64,000 nt of DNA from positions 62,001 to 126,000 of the forward strand of contig CAWFJZ010000048.1 of the NCBI GenBank assembly GCA_963816315.1. The letters run 5' to 3'. The stretch's first letter is position 1. Each line of letters opens with the position of its first letter. Position numbers and translations under genes: made by a program. The stretch is from CADEEN01 sp963816315 (GTDB lineage Bacteria > Pseudomonadota > Gammaproteobacteria > Burkholderiales > Burkholderiaceae_C). This document shows, piece after piece, positions 8,089-17,504 of this stretch. The notes beneath the pieces were generated by a model. It did no database searches. It was not told the DNA's origin and worked only from the letters and a program-made list of their open reading frames with translations.

Positions 8089-9296
8089 TGCAAGAGCACT
8101 CGATCCTCAACCACGTCGTCCTCGGCTACTCGCCGATGATCGACCGCGAGCGCGCCATCGTGGCGACGCGGCTGACCGTGTTCCCGGCGCGCACCGACCA
8201 GCCGCTCGACGCCGGCGCGCTGCTCGCCGCGGTGGCCGAGGTCTGGCCCGACGGCGCCGGCAAGGTCTCGCTCAACGTCGTCAGCGAAAGCCTGCTGCAC
8301 GACCTGATGCTGTCCAAGCCGAGTGCGAACCTGATGCTCGAGGTGCCGGCCTTCATGGCGGCCGACATCGCCCACAGCGACGCCATCGCCACGCTGTTCG
8401 GCCGCGGCAACACGCTGCTGTTGAAGGGCCGGCCGCTGACCGAGCTGCCGCGCAACGTGCTGCCCTGCTTCAAGCACTCGATCATCGACGTGCAGGACGA
8501 GCGCCGCGGCGACGCGCCGCCTCCCCCCGGCGTGACGCGGCAGATCACGCATGTGCAGGCGGGCGTGCGCACGCTGGCCGAACTCGAGCTGAGCTTCCAG
8601 CGCGGCGCCGTGGCCGTGCTCGGCTGGCCGATCGACGACGCCATCCAGGCCAACGGCAAGGCGCGCACGCCGGATCTGAACGTCATCGTCGAGCTGATGC
8701 GACGCATCGACAACGAAGCGCCGGTCGAAAAGTTGGAAGAAGCGATCACGCTTGATCCGACGCTGGCCTTCAAGCTGCTGCGCTACATCAACTCGCCGGC
8801 CTTCGGCTTGCGTGTCGAGGTGTCGTCGTTCCGCCATGCGCTGATGCTGCTCGGCTACCAGCGTTTGAAACGCTGGTTGGCGCTGTTGCTGGCCTCGGCG
8901 AGCAAGGAGCGCGACATGAAGCCGGTGATGTTCGCCGCCTTGCGCCGCGGCCTGCTGATGGAAGAGCTGGTGCGCGCCAGCGTCGGCTCCGGCCTGGGCG
9001 GCAGCGACGAGCAGATGCGCAGCGAGGCCTTCATCTGCGGCGTCTTCTCGCTGCTCGACCGCATGCTCGGCGAGCCGTTCTCGAAGCTGCTGCAATCGGT
9101 GCCGGTGCCGGAGTCGGTGCGCACGGCGCTGGTCGATGGTCAAGGCCCGTTTCAGCCGTTCCTCGAAGTGGTGCACGCGGTCGAGAACGAATCGATCTAC
9201 GACATCCGCGAAACCGCGGAGCGCCTGTTGCTCGGCGAGGCCGCGATCAACCGGGCGACGTTGCGCGCGCTGGTCAATGCCGCGCAGTTGCAATGA
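8085..9296 (+). CDS. HDOD-domain signalling protein with degenerate EAL-like N-terminus
   Basis: This 403-residue protein has the YuxH-type architecture. A degenerate EAL-like domain (about 1-190) begins VVLGYSPMIDRERAIVATRL and lacks the E-A-L and metal-binding residues, so it should not cleave c-di-GMP. An HDOD domain (about 200-390) contains DPTLAFKLLRYINSPAFGL and LGYQRLKRWLALLL. HDOD proteins act as scaffolds in motility, development and c-di-GMP signalling. The ATG overlaps the flgL stop, so it is very probably made together with the hook proteins. The partner it binds cannot be told from the sequence. Confidence 0.85.
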   Translation: MMQEHSILNHVVLGYSPMIDRERAIVATRLTVFPARTDQPLDAGALLAAVAEVWPDGAGKVSLNVVSESLLHDLMLSKPSANLMLEVPAFMAADIAHSDAIATLFGRGNTLLLKGRPLTELPRNVLPCFKHSIIDVQDERRGDAPPPPGVTRQITHVQAGVRTLAELELSFQRGAVAVLGWPIDDAIQANGKARTPDLNVIVELMRRIDNEAPVEKLEEAITLDPTLAFKLLRYINSPAFGLRVEVSSFRHALMLLGYQRLKRWLALLLASASKERDMKPVMFAALRRGLLMEELVRASVGSGLGGSDEQMRSEAFICGVFSLLDRMLGEPFSKLLQSVPVPESVRTALVDGQGPFQPFLEVVHAVENESIYDIRETAERLLLGEAAINRATLRALVNAAQLQ

Positions 9297-9421
9297 GCGC
9301 TCTGCCGCAGCCCGCCGACGTGGCTTTTGCACGGCACCGGGCACTGTGCCGGTGTCTGCTGCGGCGTGCCGTCGGGCACGGGGTTACATTGCAACGCGCG
9401 AGAATCCCGGCGTCGCTTCTG

Positions 9422-9505
9422 AGCGCCCCCAAACCTGCCGCTTCGCGTCAGGCCCCCCGAGGGGGTCAAGGAAACTTGGGAGCGGCCCGGCGTTTCCTTG
9501 AGAGA
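9422..9505. repeat. REP-like palindromic intergenic element, copy 1
   Basis: The core is CCCCCCGAGGGGG (9453-9465), preceded by GCGCCCCCA and followed by an inverted repeat CAAGGAAAC (9467-9475) / GTTTCCTTG (9492-9500) around GCGGCCCGGC. The framework matches the element at 19337-19423. Related elements are abundant between genes in Comamonadaceae and Rubrivivax-like genomes. It separates the HDOD gene from the HPt gene. Confidence 0.7.
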
Positions 9506-9548
9506 CACCGTCGTGCCTGATGCCGTGCTAACCCAGTCCGAGTTGCCC

Positions 9549-9993
9549 ATGTCGTACCGCTGGAGCCCATTGCCCCGTTGGCCGGCCGCACAAGCCGAGG
9601 CTGCCTTGGGTGCGGGCGGCGTTGCGGGCCGCGGCCTGGACGTGCTCGACGCGGCGGCGCTGGATCGCCTGCGCGAACTCGACCCCGGCGGGCGCAACGG
9701 CTTGCTGCAGCGCGTGCTGCGCACCTACACCCAGTCGCTCGAACGCATGCTCGTGCAGTGGCGCGAGGCCCGGGCGGCCGCAGATGCGCAACGCCCTGCG
9801 CGTCATCGCCCACACGCTGAAGTCGTCGTCGGCCAGCGTCGGCGCGCTCGAGTTGTCGGCGCTGTGCGCCGATGTCGAAGCACGCCTGCGCGACCAGCGG
9901 GTGGAGGGTGTCGAGGCGCAGCTCGATGCGCTGGCCGTCGAAGCCCGGCGCATCCTCGCCGGCCTGTCCGCCAACCCAGGGAGCGGCTCATGA
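9549..9993 (+). CDS. HPt phosphotransfer protein (one-base frameshift)
   Basis: The first part reads LDVLDAAALDRLRELDPGG and LLQRVLRTYTQSLERML, the usual opening of a stand-alone HPt domain. The frame shifts by +1 at about 9765-9795. The next frame continues ALRVIAHTLKSSSASVGA, in which the histidine of AHTLKSSS is the phosphorylation site, and ends SANPGSGS. Corrected, it is about 147 residues. The ATG at 9549 is chosen because the TTG upstream at 9498 lies at the end of the repeat element. The stop overlaps the ATG of the following response regulator, suggesting that the two form one phosphorelay. Confidence 0.8.
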
Positions 9994-12218
9994 CCGAGCT
10001 CCGGCACGATGACCTGTCCACGACGGCGGCGCGCGTGCTGCTGGTCGATGACGACGAAGTCAATCTGCTGCTGACGGCGATTGCGCTGCGCGAGCGCGGC
10101 TTCGAGGTCATCGAGGTGGGCGACGGCGCCAAGGCGCTCGAACGCCTGGACGCCGTGGCCCCGGACATGATCGTGCTCGACGCGCTGATGCCGGGCATGG
10201 ACGGTTTCGAAACCTGCCAGGCGCTGCGCGCGCGCAGCGGCTACGCGCAGGTGCCGGTGCTGATGCTGACCGGCCTCGACGACGACGCGTCGATCGAGCG
10301 CGCCTACCGCGCCGGCGCCACCGACTTCTTCGTCAAGAGCACGCAGTGGAGCCTGCTCGCCGGTCGCCTGCGCTACATGCTGCGCGCGTCGCGCACGCGC
10401 ATCGAGTTGGAGCGCAGCAAGTTCAAACTCGCCCGCGCGCAGGACCTGGCGCGCATGGGCAGCTTCGACTGGAAGCGCGGCGACAAACTCGGCCAGCTCT
10501 GGCTGTCGCCCGAAGCGCTGCGCGTGCTCGGCCGCAACGTCGGCGAGCGCATGGACGTGCGCGCGCTGCTGCGCACCGTCGGCGCGGCGCAGCGCCGCGG
10601 CCTGATGCGCATGCTGACCGACGTCGTCGCCCACAACGCGGTGCTCGCCACCGACGTCTCGGTGACGCTGTTCGACGGCCGCCAGCGCATCATCCACGTC
10701 GAGGCCGAGGCCGAGTTCGAACACGGCCAGGGCGTCGGCTACACCGGCGTCTTCCAGGACGTGACCGACCGCCGCGTGGCCGAAGACCGCATCCGCCACC
10801 TCGCCAACTTCGACGCGCTCACCGGCCTGCCGAACCGCCGCCAGTTGATCTGGCGCACCGAGCGCGCGTTGGAACAAGCGCGCCGCTTGAACCACAACGC
10901 AGCGCTGTTGCTGATCGACCTCGACCGCTTCAAGAACGTCAACGACACGCTCGGCCACGCCGCCGGCGACGAGCTGCTGATGGAAGTGGCGCGCCGCCTG
11001 CGCGCCTGCGTGCGCCACAGCGAGCAGGTGATGGAAGGCGCGCTCGAAGCCGCCGGCGCGCGCTCGCATCGCACGTTGGAAGCGGTCGGCCGCCTGGGCG
11101 GCGACGAGTTCGTGGCGCTGCTGCCCGAAGTCACCGACGACGCCGACGCGCAGCGCGTGGCCACGCGCATCCTCGACAGCCTGCGCGACCCGGTGATGGT
11201 GGCCGGGCAGGAGTGCTTCGTCACCGCCAGCGTCGGCATCGCGATGTTCCCGCGCGACGGCCTGAACCTGGTCGATCTGATGCGCAACTCCGACGTGGCG
11301 ATGTACGCCGCCAAGTCGGCCGGCCGCAATTCGGCCACGTCCTACAGCCCGCACCTGGGCGGGCGCGGGCGCGAGAAGATCGAGCTCGAGAGCCATCTGC
11401 ACAAGGCCATCGAGCGCAACGAGCTGGTGCTCTACTACCAGCCCAAGATCGACGTGCGTGGCGCCAAGATGGTCGGCGCCGAAGCGCTGATGCGCTGGAA
11501 CCGCAACGGCGTGCTCGTGCCGCCGGGCGACTTCATTCCGCTGGCCGAAGAAACCGGCCTCATCGTGCCGTTGTCGGAGTGGGCGGTGCGCGAGGCGGCG
11601 CGCCAGGCCAAGGCCTGGCAGGTCAACTTCGGCTTTGCCGATTCGATCGCCGTCAACCTGCCGAGCCGCCTCTTCGAGCGCAGCGATCTGGTGGACAAGA
11701 TCCACCAGTCGGTCACCGAGTACGGCGTGCCGCACAAGGCGATCCAGTTGGAGATCACCGAGAACAACCTGATGAAGGACCTGCACAACGTCTCGTTGTC
11801 GCTTCATCGGCTGAACGAGATCGGTGTCGAGATTGCGATCGACGATTTCGGTACGGGGTATTCATCGCTGGCCTACCTGACGACGCTGCCGATCTCGGAG
11901 CTGAAGATCGACCGCAGCTTCGTGCGCGATCTGGGCATCACGCCGCAGAGCTCGGCGGTGGTCAGCGCCATCATCGCGCTGGCGCGCTCATTGGGTCTTC
12001 GCGTGATTGCCGAAGGCGTCGAGAACCTGCGTCAGATGGAAGTGCTGCACCGCCTGGGCTGCGGCCTGATGCAGGGCTTCCTTTTTGCCAAGGCGCTGCC
12101 GCCCGACGATCTGGAGACGTGGCTGCAGCAGACCGTGCTGCCGCGCAAGGCGCCGTGGATCGGCGCCGTCTCCGAACTCGAAGGCGGTGCGCCGAGCGTG
12201 TTCGGCCGCGGCACATGA
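9990..12218 (+). CDS. response regulator with PAS-like, GGDEF and EAL domains
   Basis: This 742-residue cytoplasmic protein has a receiver domain (about 15-130; phosphoacceptor Asp in VLDALMPGMDG, conserved Lys in FFVKS), a PAS-like segment (about 140-265), a GGDEF domain (about 275-450; intact GRLGGDEFVALLP) and an EAL domain (about 460-715; AEALMRW, ENNLMKD, DDFGTGYSSL, KIDRSFV). Catalytic residues of both c-di-GMP synthesis and hydrolysis look present, so the net activity cannot be predicted. It is coupled to the HPt gene upstream and the diguanylate cyclase gene downstream by ATGA overlaps. Phosphorylation through the HPt protein is a reasonable inference. Confidence 0.9.
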   Translation: MTELRHDDLSTTAARVLLVDDDEVNLLLTAIALRERGFEVIEVGDGAKALERLDAVAPDMIVLDALMPGMDGFETCQALRARSGYAQVPVLMLTGLDDDASIERAYRAGATDFFVKSTQWSLLAGRLRYMLRASRTRIELERSKFKLARAQDLARMGSFDWKRGDKLGQLWLSPEALRVLGRNVGERMDVRALLRTVGAAQRRGLMRMLTDVVAHNAVLATDVSVTLFDGRQRIIHVEAEAEFEHGQGVGYTGVFQDVTDRRVAEDRIRHLANFDALTGLPNRRQLIWRTERALEQARRLNHNAALLLIDLDRFKNVNDTLGHAAGDELLMEVARRLRACVRHSEQVMEGALEAAGARSHRTLEAVGRLGGDEFVALLPEVTDDADAQRVATRILDSLRDPVMVAGQECFVTASVGIAMFPRDGLNLVDLMRNSDVAMYAAKSAGRNSATSYSPHLGGRGREKIELESHLHKAIERNELVLYYQPKIDVRGAKMVGAEALMRWNRNGVLVPPGDFIPLAEETGLIVPLSEWAVREAARQAKAWQVNFGFADSIAVNLPSRLFERSDLVDKIHQSVTEYGVPHKAIQLEITENNLMKDLHNVSLSLHRLNEIGVEIAIDDFGTGYSSLAYLTTLPISELKIDRSFVRDLGITPQSSAVVSAIIALARSLGLRVIAEGVENLRQMEVLHRLGCGLMQGFLFAKALPPDDLETWLQQTVLPRKAPWIGAVSELEGGAPSVFGRGT

Positions 12219-13918
12219 ACTCGCGTGAACCGGCTGGCCAGGCGTTGAGCCCGGCCGACGCGGCACAGCGCCCGGCGGCGGCGCATGGCAGCGTCAAGCG
12301 CAGCGAGCCGCAGGCCTCCGCTCAGATCGCCAAGGCGACGTTGACGCGCCTGGCGCAGGCGCGCCTCGAGCCGACGCCGGAGAACTACGCGCGGGCCTGG
12401 ATCGAAGTCGGCGGCGCCGCGCCGCGGCCCGATGAGCCCGCGCCTGCGCCACTGATCGACGACGGTGCGCAGTGGGCGCAGTTGGTCGATCAGCTCGTGC
12501 GCGGCATGGAGCAAGGCGGTCGCCAATGGACCGTGGCGCGCAAGAAAGACAGCATCAAGCATGTCTTTGCCAGCAGCGGCAACCATGCGCAGCGCCTGCG
12601 CGAACGACTGACCCAGCTCGTCGGCGCCTGGCAGAAGGACGGGCAGCTCAACGAACCTGCGCAGTCACACAGCGACATGGCGCAGGCGGCTGCCGGCGTC
12701 GCGGCCGCGGCCGGCAGCTGGCCGCAAGTCGCCGCCAGCTTGGAGCAGACGCTGCTCGTGGCCCTGCCGCGCGACGATGCGAATGCGGCCACCGTGGCCC
12801 GCGAGCTGAACGAACAGGCGCAACGGTGGCGCGGCGGCGGCTCCGACAGCACTCTGGCGGCCGAGGTCGAAGCCACGTGCGCGCAGGCGCGCCGCGTCTT
12901 TCAGCAGCGCCACCACCTGGTCGATGAACTCGGCAAGCTGGTGCATGCGCTCAGCGAGGGCCTGACCGACCTGGCCGAGGACGAGAGCTGGGCGCGCGGC
13001 CAGGCCGACGCGCTGCGGGCCAGCCTGTCGGGTGAAGGTCAGGGCGAGGGCCTCTCCGTGCGCGGCGTGCGCGCCGCGGCCGACATGCTGACGCAGACCC
13101 GCCTGCAGCAGCAGCGCCTGCGTGGCGAACGCGACCGCGCGCGCGGCGCGCTGCGCGCCCTCGTCGAAAGCCTGTCGTCGGAATTGCAGGCGCTGGGCGG
13201 CCAGACCGGCCGCTTCAGCGACGAGTTGACGCGCTGCACCGACGATCTCGAACACGCCGACTCGCGCGAGCAGATGAGCAGCGTGCTGCACCAGATGCTC
13301 ACCGCCAGCCGCAGTGTGCAGACCGAAGTCGCCGACGCCAGCGCGCGCATCACGGCCAGCCGCGTGCAGGCCGACGAACTCAACACGCGCGTGCGCGAAC
13401 TCGAAGGCGAGCTGCAGCGCCTGTCCGAAGAAGTCTCCACCGACGCGCTGACGCAGGTCGCCAACCGCCGCGGCCTGGCGCAGGCCTTCGACGTCGAGTC
13501 GGCGCGCAGCCGGCGCGAGGGCAGCCCGCTGGCGATCGGCCTGATCGACATCGACAACTTCAAGAAGTTGAACGACTCGCTCGGCCACGGCGCCGGCGAC
13601 GTGGCGCTGAAGACGCTGGCCGCGCAAGTGCGCGCGGCGCTGCGGCCGATGGATCACGTGGCGCGTTTCGGCGGCGAAGAGTTCGTCGTCCTGCTGCCCG
13701 GCACCGCGCTGGCCGCGGCCCAGGAAACGCTGACGCGCGTGCAGCGCAGCCTGTCGATGAGCCTGTTCATGCACGAGGGCCGCGAGGTCTTCGTCACCTT
13801 CTCGGCCGGCGTCACGGTCTGGCAAAGCGGCGAGCCGCTGGGCAGCTCGCTCGAACGCGCCGACAGCGCGCTCTACGAAGCCAAGCGAACGGGCAAGAAC
13901 CGCACCTGCGTCGGTTGA
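12215..13918 (+). CDS. diguanylate cyclase (GGEEF) with long N-terminal region
   Basis: The 567-residue protein has a C-terminal GGDEF domain (about 405-565) with DALTQVANRRGL, IDIDNFKKLNDSLGHGAGD and the active-site RFGGEEFVVLLPG. It should make c-di-GMP. The N-terminal 390 residues have no recognised domain. They are alanine-, glutamine- and arginine-rich with helical stretches such as RVRELEGELQRLSEE, which resembles a coiled-coil linker just before the catalytic domain. There is no signal peptide or membrane helix. The ATG overlaps the preceding stop, so it is the last gene of the signalling block. Confidence 0.9.
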   Translation: MNSREPAGQALSPADAAQRPAAAHGSVKRSEPQASAQIAKATLTRLAQARLEPTPENYARAWIEVGGAAPRPDEPAPAPLIDDGAQWAQLVDQLVRGMEQGGRQWTVARKKDSIKHVFASSGNHAQRLRERLTQLVGAWQKDGQLNEPAQSHSDMAQAAAGVAAAAGSWPQVAASLEQTLLVALPRDDANAATVARELNEQAQRWRGGGSDSTLAAEVEATCAQARRVFQQRHHLVDELGKLVHALSEGLTDLAEDESWARGQADALRASLSGEGQGEGLSVRGVRAAADMLTQTRLQQQRLRGERDRARGALRALVESLSSELQALGGQTGRFSDELTRCTDDLEHADSREQMSSVLHQMLTASRSVQTEVADASARITASRVQADELNTRVRELEGELQRLSEEVSTDALTQVANRRGLAQAFDVESARSRREGSPLAIGLIDIDNFKKLNDSLGHGAGDVALKTLAAQVRAALRPMDHVARFGGEEFVVLLPGTALAAAQETLTRVQRSLSMSLFMHEGREVFVTFSAGVTVWQSGEPLGSSLERADSALYEAKRTGKNRTCVG

Positions 13919-14019
13919 GCGCGTCGTGCTGATGGAACGGGGGTCGGTCTCGGCCTGGAGCGGCTGTTGACGAAGGTCGGCTTCTCCACGCCCGCTTGCA
14001 TAGACAGCTCTCGCGCCCC

Positions 14020-14145
14020 CGTTCGCCCTGAGCTTGTCGAAGGGCCAGGCTGAGCCTGTCGATTTCCGTATTGCCACTGCAGCCTGTCGAAAGGGAGCCC
14101 TTTGCATGGTGGCACGAGAGGCTTCGACAAGCTCAGCCCGAACGG
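14020..14145. repeat. TTCGACAAGCTCAG-type inverted repeat cluster, copy 1
   Basis: Two direct, slightly different units (CGTTCGCCCTGAGCTTGTCG at 14020 and a degenerate AGCCTGTCGA near 14079) face an inverted unit, GCTTCGACAAGCTCAGCCCG (14121-14140, continuing AACGG). The cluster lies between the convergent diguanylate cyclase and MarR genes and can fold into a long imperfect hairpin. The same family occurs at 38047-38160. Such repeats are scattered between genes in many high-GC proteobacteria. The rest of 13919-14212 holds no gene. Confidence 0.8.
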
Positions 14146-14212
14146 TTCTTTGCAGACCTTGAACTTCGCCTTCGGGCCGCAACCCGACGGCCACACGCGC
14201 CAGCGTTTCGCT

Positions 14213-14701
14213 TCAGGCCCGCCCGGCCAGCTTGGCCAGCAGCTCGATCAGCATCGCGTGCTCGGCGCGGCTCAACGGCCCGAGCAGTTCGCGCTCCATC
14301 GGCTCGGCCGCGGCCGCGGCGTCGCGGGCGAGCTTGCGGCCGCGGTCGGTGAGCAGCAGATGCTGCGAGCGGCCGTCGGCGGCGTTGCGCTCGCGCTGGA
14401 TGAGTTTGCGCGCCTGCAAGCCATCCAGCAGCAGCGTCAGCTTCGGCGCGGTCACGGCCAGTGCGCGCGCCAGGCGCTTGGGCACGATGCCCGGGTTGGC
14501 CATGACCAGCATCAGCAGCGAGAACTCGATCTTGTTCACCTCGAACACGGCGGCGATGTGGCGCTGGAAAGCAGCCTGCGTCGTCACCGTGGCGCGCGCG
14601 AGGTGAAAGCCGGCGATGCCGGCGAGCGGCCCGAACGACAGCGCCGCCGGACGGGCGTCCTGCGCTTCGGGCTCGGTTGGCGCAGGCAGTCGCGCGTTCA
14701 T
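14213..14701 (-). CDS. MarR-family transcriptional regulator
   Basis: This 162-residue protein has a MarR winged-helix fold: FSLLMLVMANPGIVPKRLARALAVTAPKLTLLLDGL forms the recognition region and LIQRERNAADGRSQHLLLTDRGR the wing. It follows the acyl-CoA dehydrogenase gene after 8 bases and is the last gene of the operon. By analogy with HcaR/FerR-type repressors it probably senses a hydroxycinnamoyl-CoA thioester and represses the operon. A palindromic site at 20239-20263, in front of the first gene, is a candidate operator. I chose the ATG at 14701 because the frame upstream only mirrors the dehydrogenase gene. Confidence 0.85.
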   Translation of the reverse strand: MNARLPAPTEPEAQDARPAALSFGPLAGIAGFHLARATVTTQAAFQRHIAAVFEVNKIEFSLLMLVMANPGIVPKRLARALAVTAPKLTLLLDGLQARKLIQRERNAADGRSQHLLLTDRGRKLARDAAAAAEPMERELLGPLSRAEHAMLIELLAKLAGRA

Positions 14702-14709
14702 CGTCGCGG

Positions 14710-16486
14710 TCAGCTGATGAAAGGCAGCGCGGCCTGGCTGCTCTGCACGCGCGTCCAATGCGTCGCCGCCTGCGGCAGCAGCCATTCGACGCCGAAGCGT
14801 GCGGCATCGAACCACTGCGTCGATGTGCGCCCGCCGGGCAACGGCAGACGCGCCGGATCGTGTGCGCAGCGCGCGATGCGCGCCCAGGCCCACGCCATCA
14901 GCGCGTGGCCGACGGCCATCAGGTAGTCGTCGGCCACACGCAGCGGCCACTCGCTGTCTTCAGCGGCGCCCTCGATCAGCGCGGCGTCGGCCAGGCGCCA
15001 GCATTCGAGTTGTTCGGCCAACGCGTCGCCGAAGGCGGTGCCTTCGCAGGCCTCGGCTTCTTCGTCGCAGCAGCGCGCGCAGCGCGGCGGCGCGCCGGCC
15101 GCCGTCGTCGAGCAGCTTGCGCGTCATCAGATCGATCGCCTGGATCTCGTTGGTGCCTTCGTAGATCAACGCGATGCGGCTGTCGCGCACGGCCTGCTCG
15201 ATGCCGTACTCGTGCACATAACCGTAGCCGCCCCAGACGCCGAGCGCTTCGTCGGCGCTGCGGTGGCCGAGCTCGGTGAAGAAGGCTTTGGCGATCGGCG
15301 TCAGGAAGGCGACATGCGCGGCGGCGGTCTCACGCCGCGCGGCGTCTGGGTGCTGCTGCGACTCGTCGAGCCAGATCGCCGTCCAGTAGGCGATCGTGCG
15401 CACGGCGTCGGTGCGCGCCTGCAACGTCAGCAGCGTGCGCCGCATCGCGGGGTGCCAGGCGATCGGATCGGCCGCTGCCGGGGCAGCGCTGACAGGCCGT
15501 CGCAGCGCGCGCATCTGCACACGTTCCTCGGCATAACGCCAGGCGTTCTGTGTCGCCGCTTCGAGATGACCGACGCCCTGCATCGCCACCTGCAGGCGCG
15601 CTGCGTTCATCATCAGAAACATCGCCGCCAGGCCGCGGTTCGCATCGCCGACGAGCCAGCCCTGCGCGCGCTCGAAGCGCATCTGGCAGGTCGCGCTGCC
15701 CTTGATGCCCATCTTCTTTTCGATGCCGTCGCAGAAGACGCTGTTGCGCGCGCCGTCGGGCATCAACTTCGGCACGATCGCCAGCGACAGGCCCTTGGTG
15801 CCCGGCGGCGCGTCGATCAGGCGGCACAGCACGAGGTGCACGATGTTGTCCGTCAGGTCGTGTTCACCGCCGGAGATGAAAATCTTGTGGCCGGAGATCA
15901 GCACCGGCGCGCCGTTGGCCGCTGCGGTGGCGCCCACCGGCTCGGCCTTCGTGCGCACGAGGCCGAGGTCGCTGCCGGCCTGCGGCTCGGTGAGGTTCAT
16001 CGTCGCCAGCCATTCGCCGCTGACCACCTTGCCCAGATAACGTTGGCGCAGCTCGGGCACAGCGTGGTGCAGCAGCACTTCGTACGCGCCGTGCAGCAGG
16101 CCCGGGTACATCATCCAGGCGTGGTTGGCTGAGGTCAGCATCTCGTACAGCGCCATGTTCAGCAATTGCGGCAAGCCCTGGCCGCCGGCGTCGGGCGCGC
16201 AGGCGAGAGCCGGCCAGCCGCCATCGACGAAGGTGCGGTAGGCCGCTGCAAAACCGTCGGGTGTGCGCACGCCGTCTTGCGACCACGTGCAGCCGGCCAG
16301 ATCGCCCGGGCCGTTGGTCGGCGCGAGCACATCGCCGGCGAACTTGCCGGCCTGCTCGAGCACTTGGCGTGCGGTCTCGGCATCGAGGCCGTCGAACGCC
16401 GGCATCGTCTGCCACGACGCCGGTGCCTCGAGCACCCGCGTCATCAGGTGCAGCATGTCGGCGACGGGCGCGCGGTAGCTCCACAT
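14710..16486 (-). CDS. acyl-CoA dehydrogenase (one-base frameshift near the C-terminus)
   Basis: This FAD enzyme oxidises acyl-CoA thioesters. The core shows LTEPQAGSDLG, GHKIFISGGEHDL, KMGIKGSATCQM and GGYGYVHEYGIEQAVRDSRIALIYEGTNEIQ-type sequence, all family signatures. At about 15064-15080 the frame shifts by +1 after LLDDGGRRAAALRALL. The other frame continues DEEAEACEGTAFGDALAEQL and the typical C-terminal helical domain to the TGA at 14710. The corrected size is 591 residues, normal for the long ACAD group. In Acinetobacter-type hca clusters an acyl-CoA dehydrogenase feeds dihydrohydroxycinnamoyl-CoA into the pathway, and I infer the same role here. Confidence 0.85.
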
Positions 16487-16500
16487 CGGCGTGCGAGTTG

Positions 16501-17472
16501 TCAGGCCTCCGGTGTGAAGCCGACGCGCTTGACGATCGGCGCCCAGCCGGCGTTCTCTTCGCGCACGGCCTTGGCCATTTCGGCCGGCGTGTTGGCGCCG
16601 GCCTCGATGCCGAACTGCGCGAAGGCTTCGGCCGTGTCGGGCGCGTTGACCGCGGCGGCGATCGCCTGCGCGAGCCGCGCCACGACGTCGGGCGAGGCCT
16701 TGGCCGGCAGGAAGAAGCCGTACCACTCGCTCATCGTCAGGTCGCGCAACCCTTGTTCGGCATAGGTCGCCACATCGGGCGTGAAGCGCGAGCGCGTTGC
16801 GCCCGAGGTGGCGAGCAGGCGCAGCTTGCCGCTCTTCAAGTGCGGCAGGTAGTCGCCGATCGGCGAGCTGAACGCCGGCACCTGGCCGCCCAGCAAGTCC
16901 TGGATGCCGGGCGCCGAGCCGCGGTAGGGCACGTGGTTCAAGTCGGTGCCGCTGACCTTGCCCAGCAGCGCAGCGACGAAGTGCGGCGGCGAGCCGGCGC
17001 CCGGCGTGCCATAGCTGGCCTGCGTCGGATTGGCCTTGGCCCACTGCAGGAAGTCGGCAACGTTCTTCACCGTGGCCGGCACCGCCGGTCCGACGCCGAG
17101 GCCGAACGACACCGTGCCGGCGGTGCACACCGGCGTCACGTCGTCGAGGCCGTAGGCCAGCGAGCGGTAGATGTGCGGGTAGAGCGTGATCATCGACGCC
17201 GGCGTCAGCAGCAGGCTGCTGCCGTCGGGGGCGCTGCGCTTCAACTCCTCGACGCCGAGGCGGCCGCCGGCGCCCGGCTTGTTCTCGACCAGCGTGTTCT
17301 TGGCGTAGCTGCCGCGCAGCTTGTCGGCGACCCGTCGCGACACCGCGTCGGTGGTGCCGCCGGCCGGAAAGCCGCAGATGACGCGCGCGTTGTCGAGCGC
17401 CTGTGCCAGAGCGAGGTGGGGCCAGGCGGCCGTGGCGGCGCTGGCGGCGATGAAAGTGCGGCGCTTGATCAT
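16501..17472 (-). CDS. Bug/TctC-type periplasmic solute receptor
   Basis: This 323-residue periplasmic protein belongs to the large Bug family of tripartite tricarboxylate transporter receptors. It starts MIKRRTFIAASAATAAW with a signal peptide ending near ALAQA. It then shows VICGFPAGGTTDAVSRRVAD, VENKPGAGGRLGVEEL and NHVPYRGSAPGIQDLLGG, the standard family blocks. It lies between the feruloyl-CoA synthetase-like gene and the dehydrogenase gene, 14 bases upstream of the latter, so its ligand is probably an aromatic acid. No TctA/TctB membrane genes are nearby, which is common for Bug orphans. Confidence 0.9.
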   Translation of the reverse strand: MIKRRTFIAASAATAAWPHLALAQALDNARVICGFPAGGTTDAVSRRVADKLRGSYAKNTLVENKPGAGGRLGVEELKRSAPDGSSLLLTPASMITLYPHIYRSLAYGLDDVTPVCTAGTVSFGLGVGPAVPATVKNVADFLQWAKANPTQASYGTPGAGSPPHFVAALLGKVSGTDLNHVPYRGSAPGIQDLLGGQVPAFSSPIGDYLPHLKSGKLRLLATSGATRSRFTPDVATYAEQGLRDLTMSEWYGFFLPAKASPDVVARLAQAIAAAVNAPDTAEAFAQFGIEAGANTPAEMAKAVREENAGWAPIVKRVGFTPEA

Positions 17473-17504
17473 GGCGGTCTGTCTCCGTGTGTGGTCGGGG
17501 TGCT

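Noticed and set aside
9330..9382. Two GC-rich hairpins after the HDOD gene as an intrinsic terminator
   Set aside because: The stems are short or bulged and no T-tract follows, so I cannot support termination.
1502..11807. Long open frames on the minus strand opposite the flagellar and signalling genes
   Set aside because: They are Arg-, Ala- and Gly-rich mirror frames of real genes in GC-rich DNA and show no domain or start signal.
12215..13560. A second sensory domain in the N-terminal part of the GGDEF cyclase
   Set aside because: No PAS, GAF, receiver or membrane pattern could be recognised in residues 1-390.
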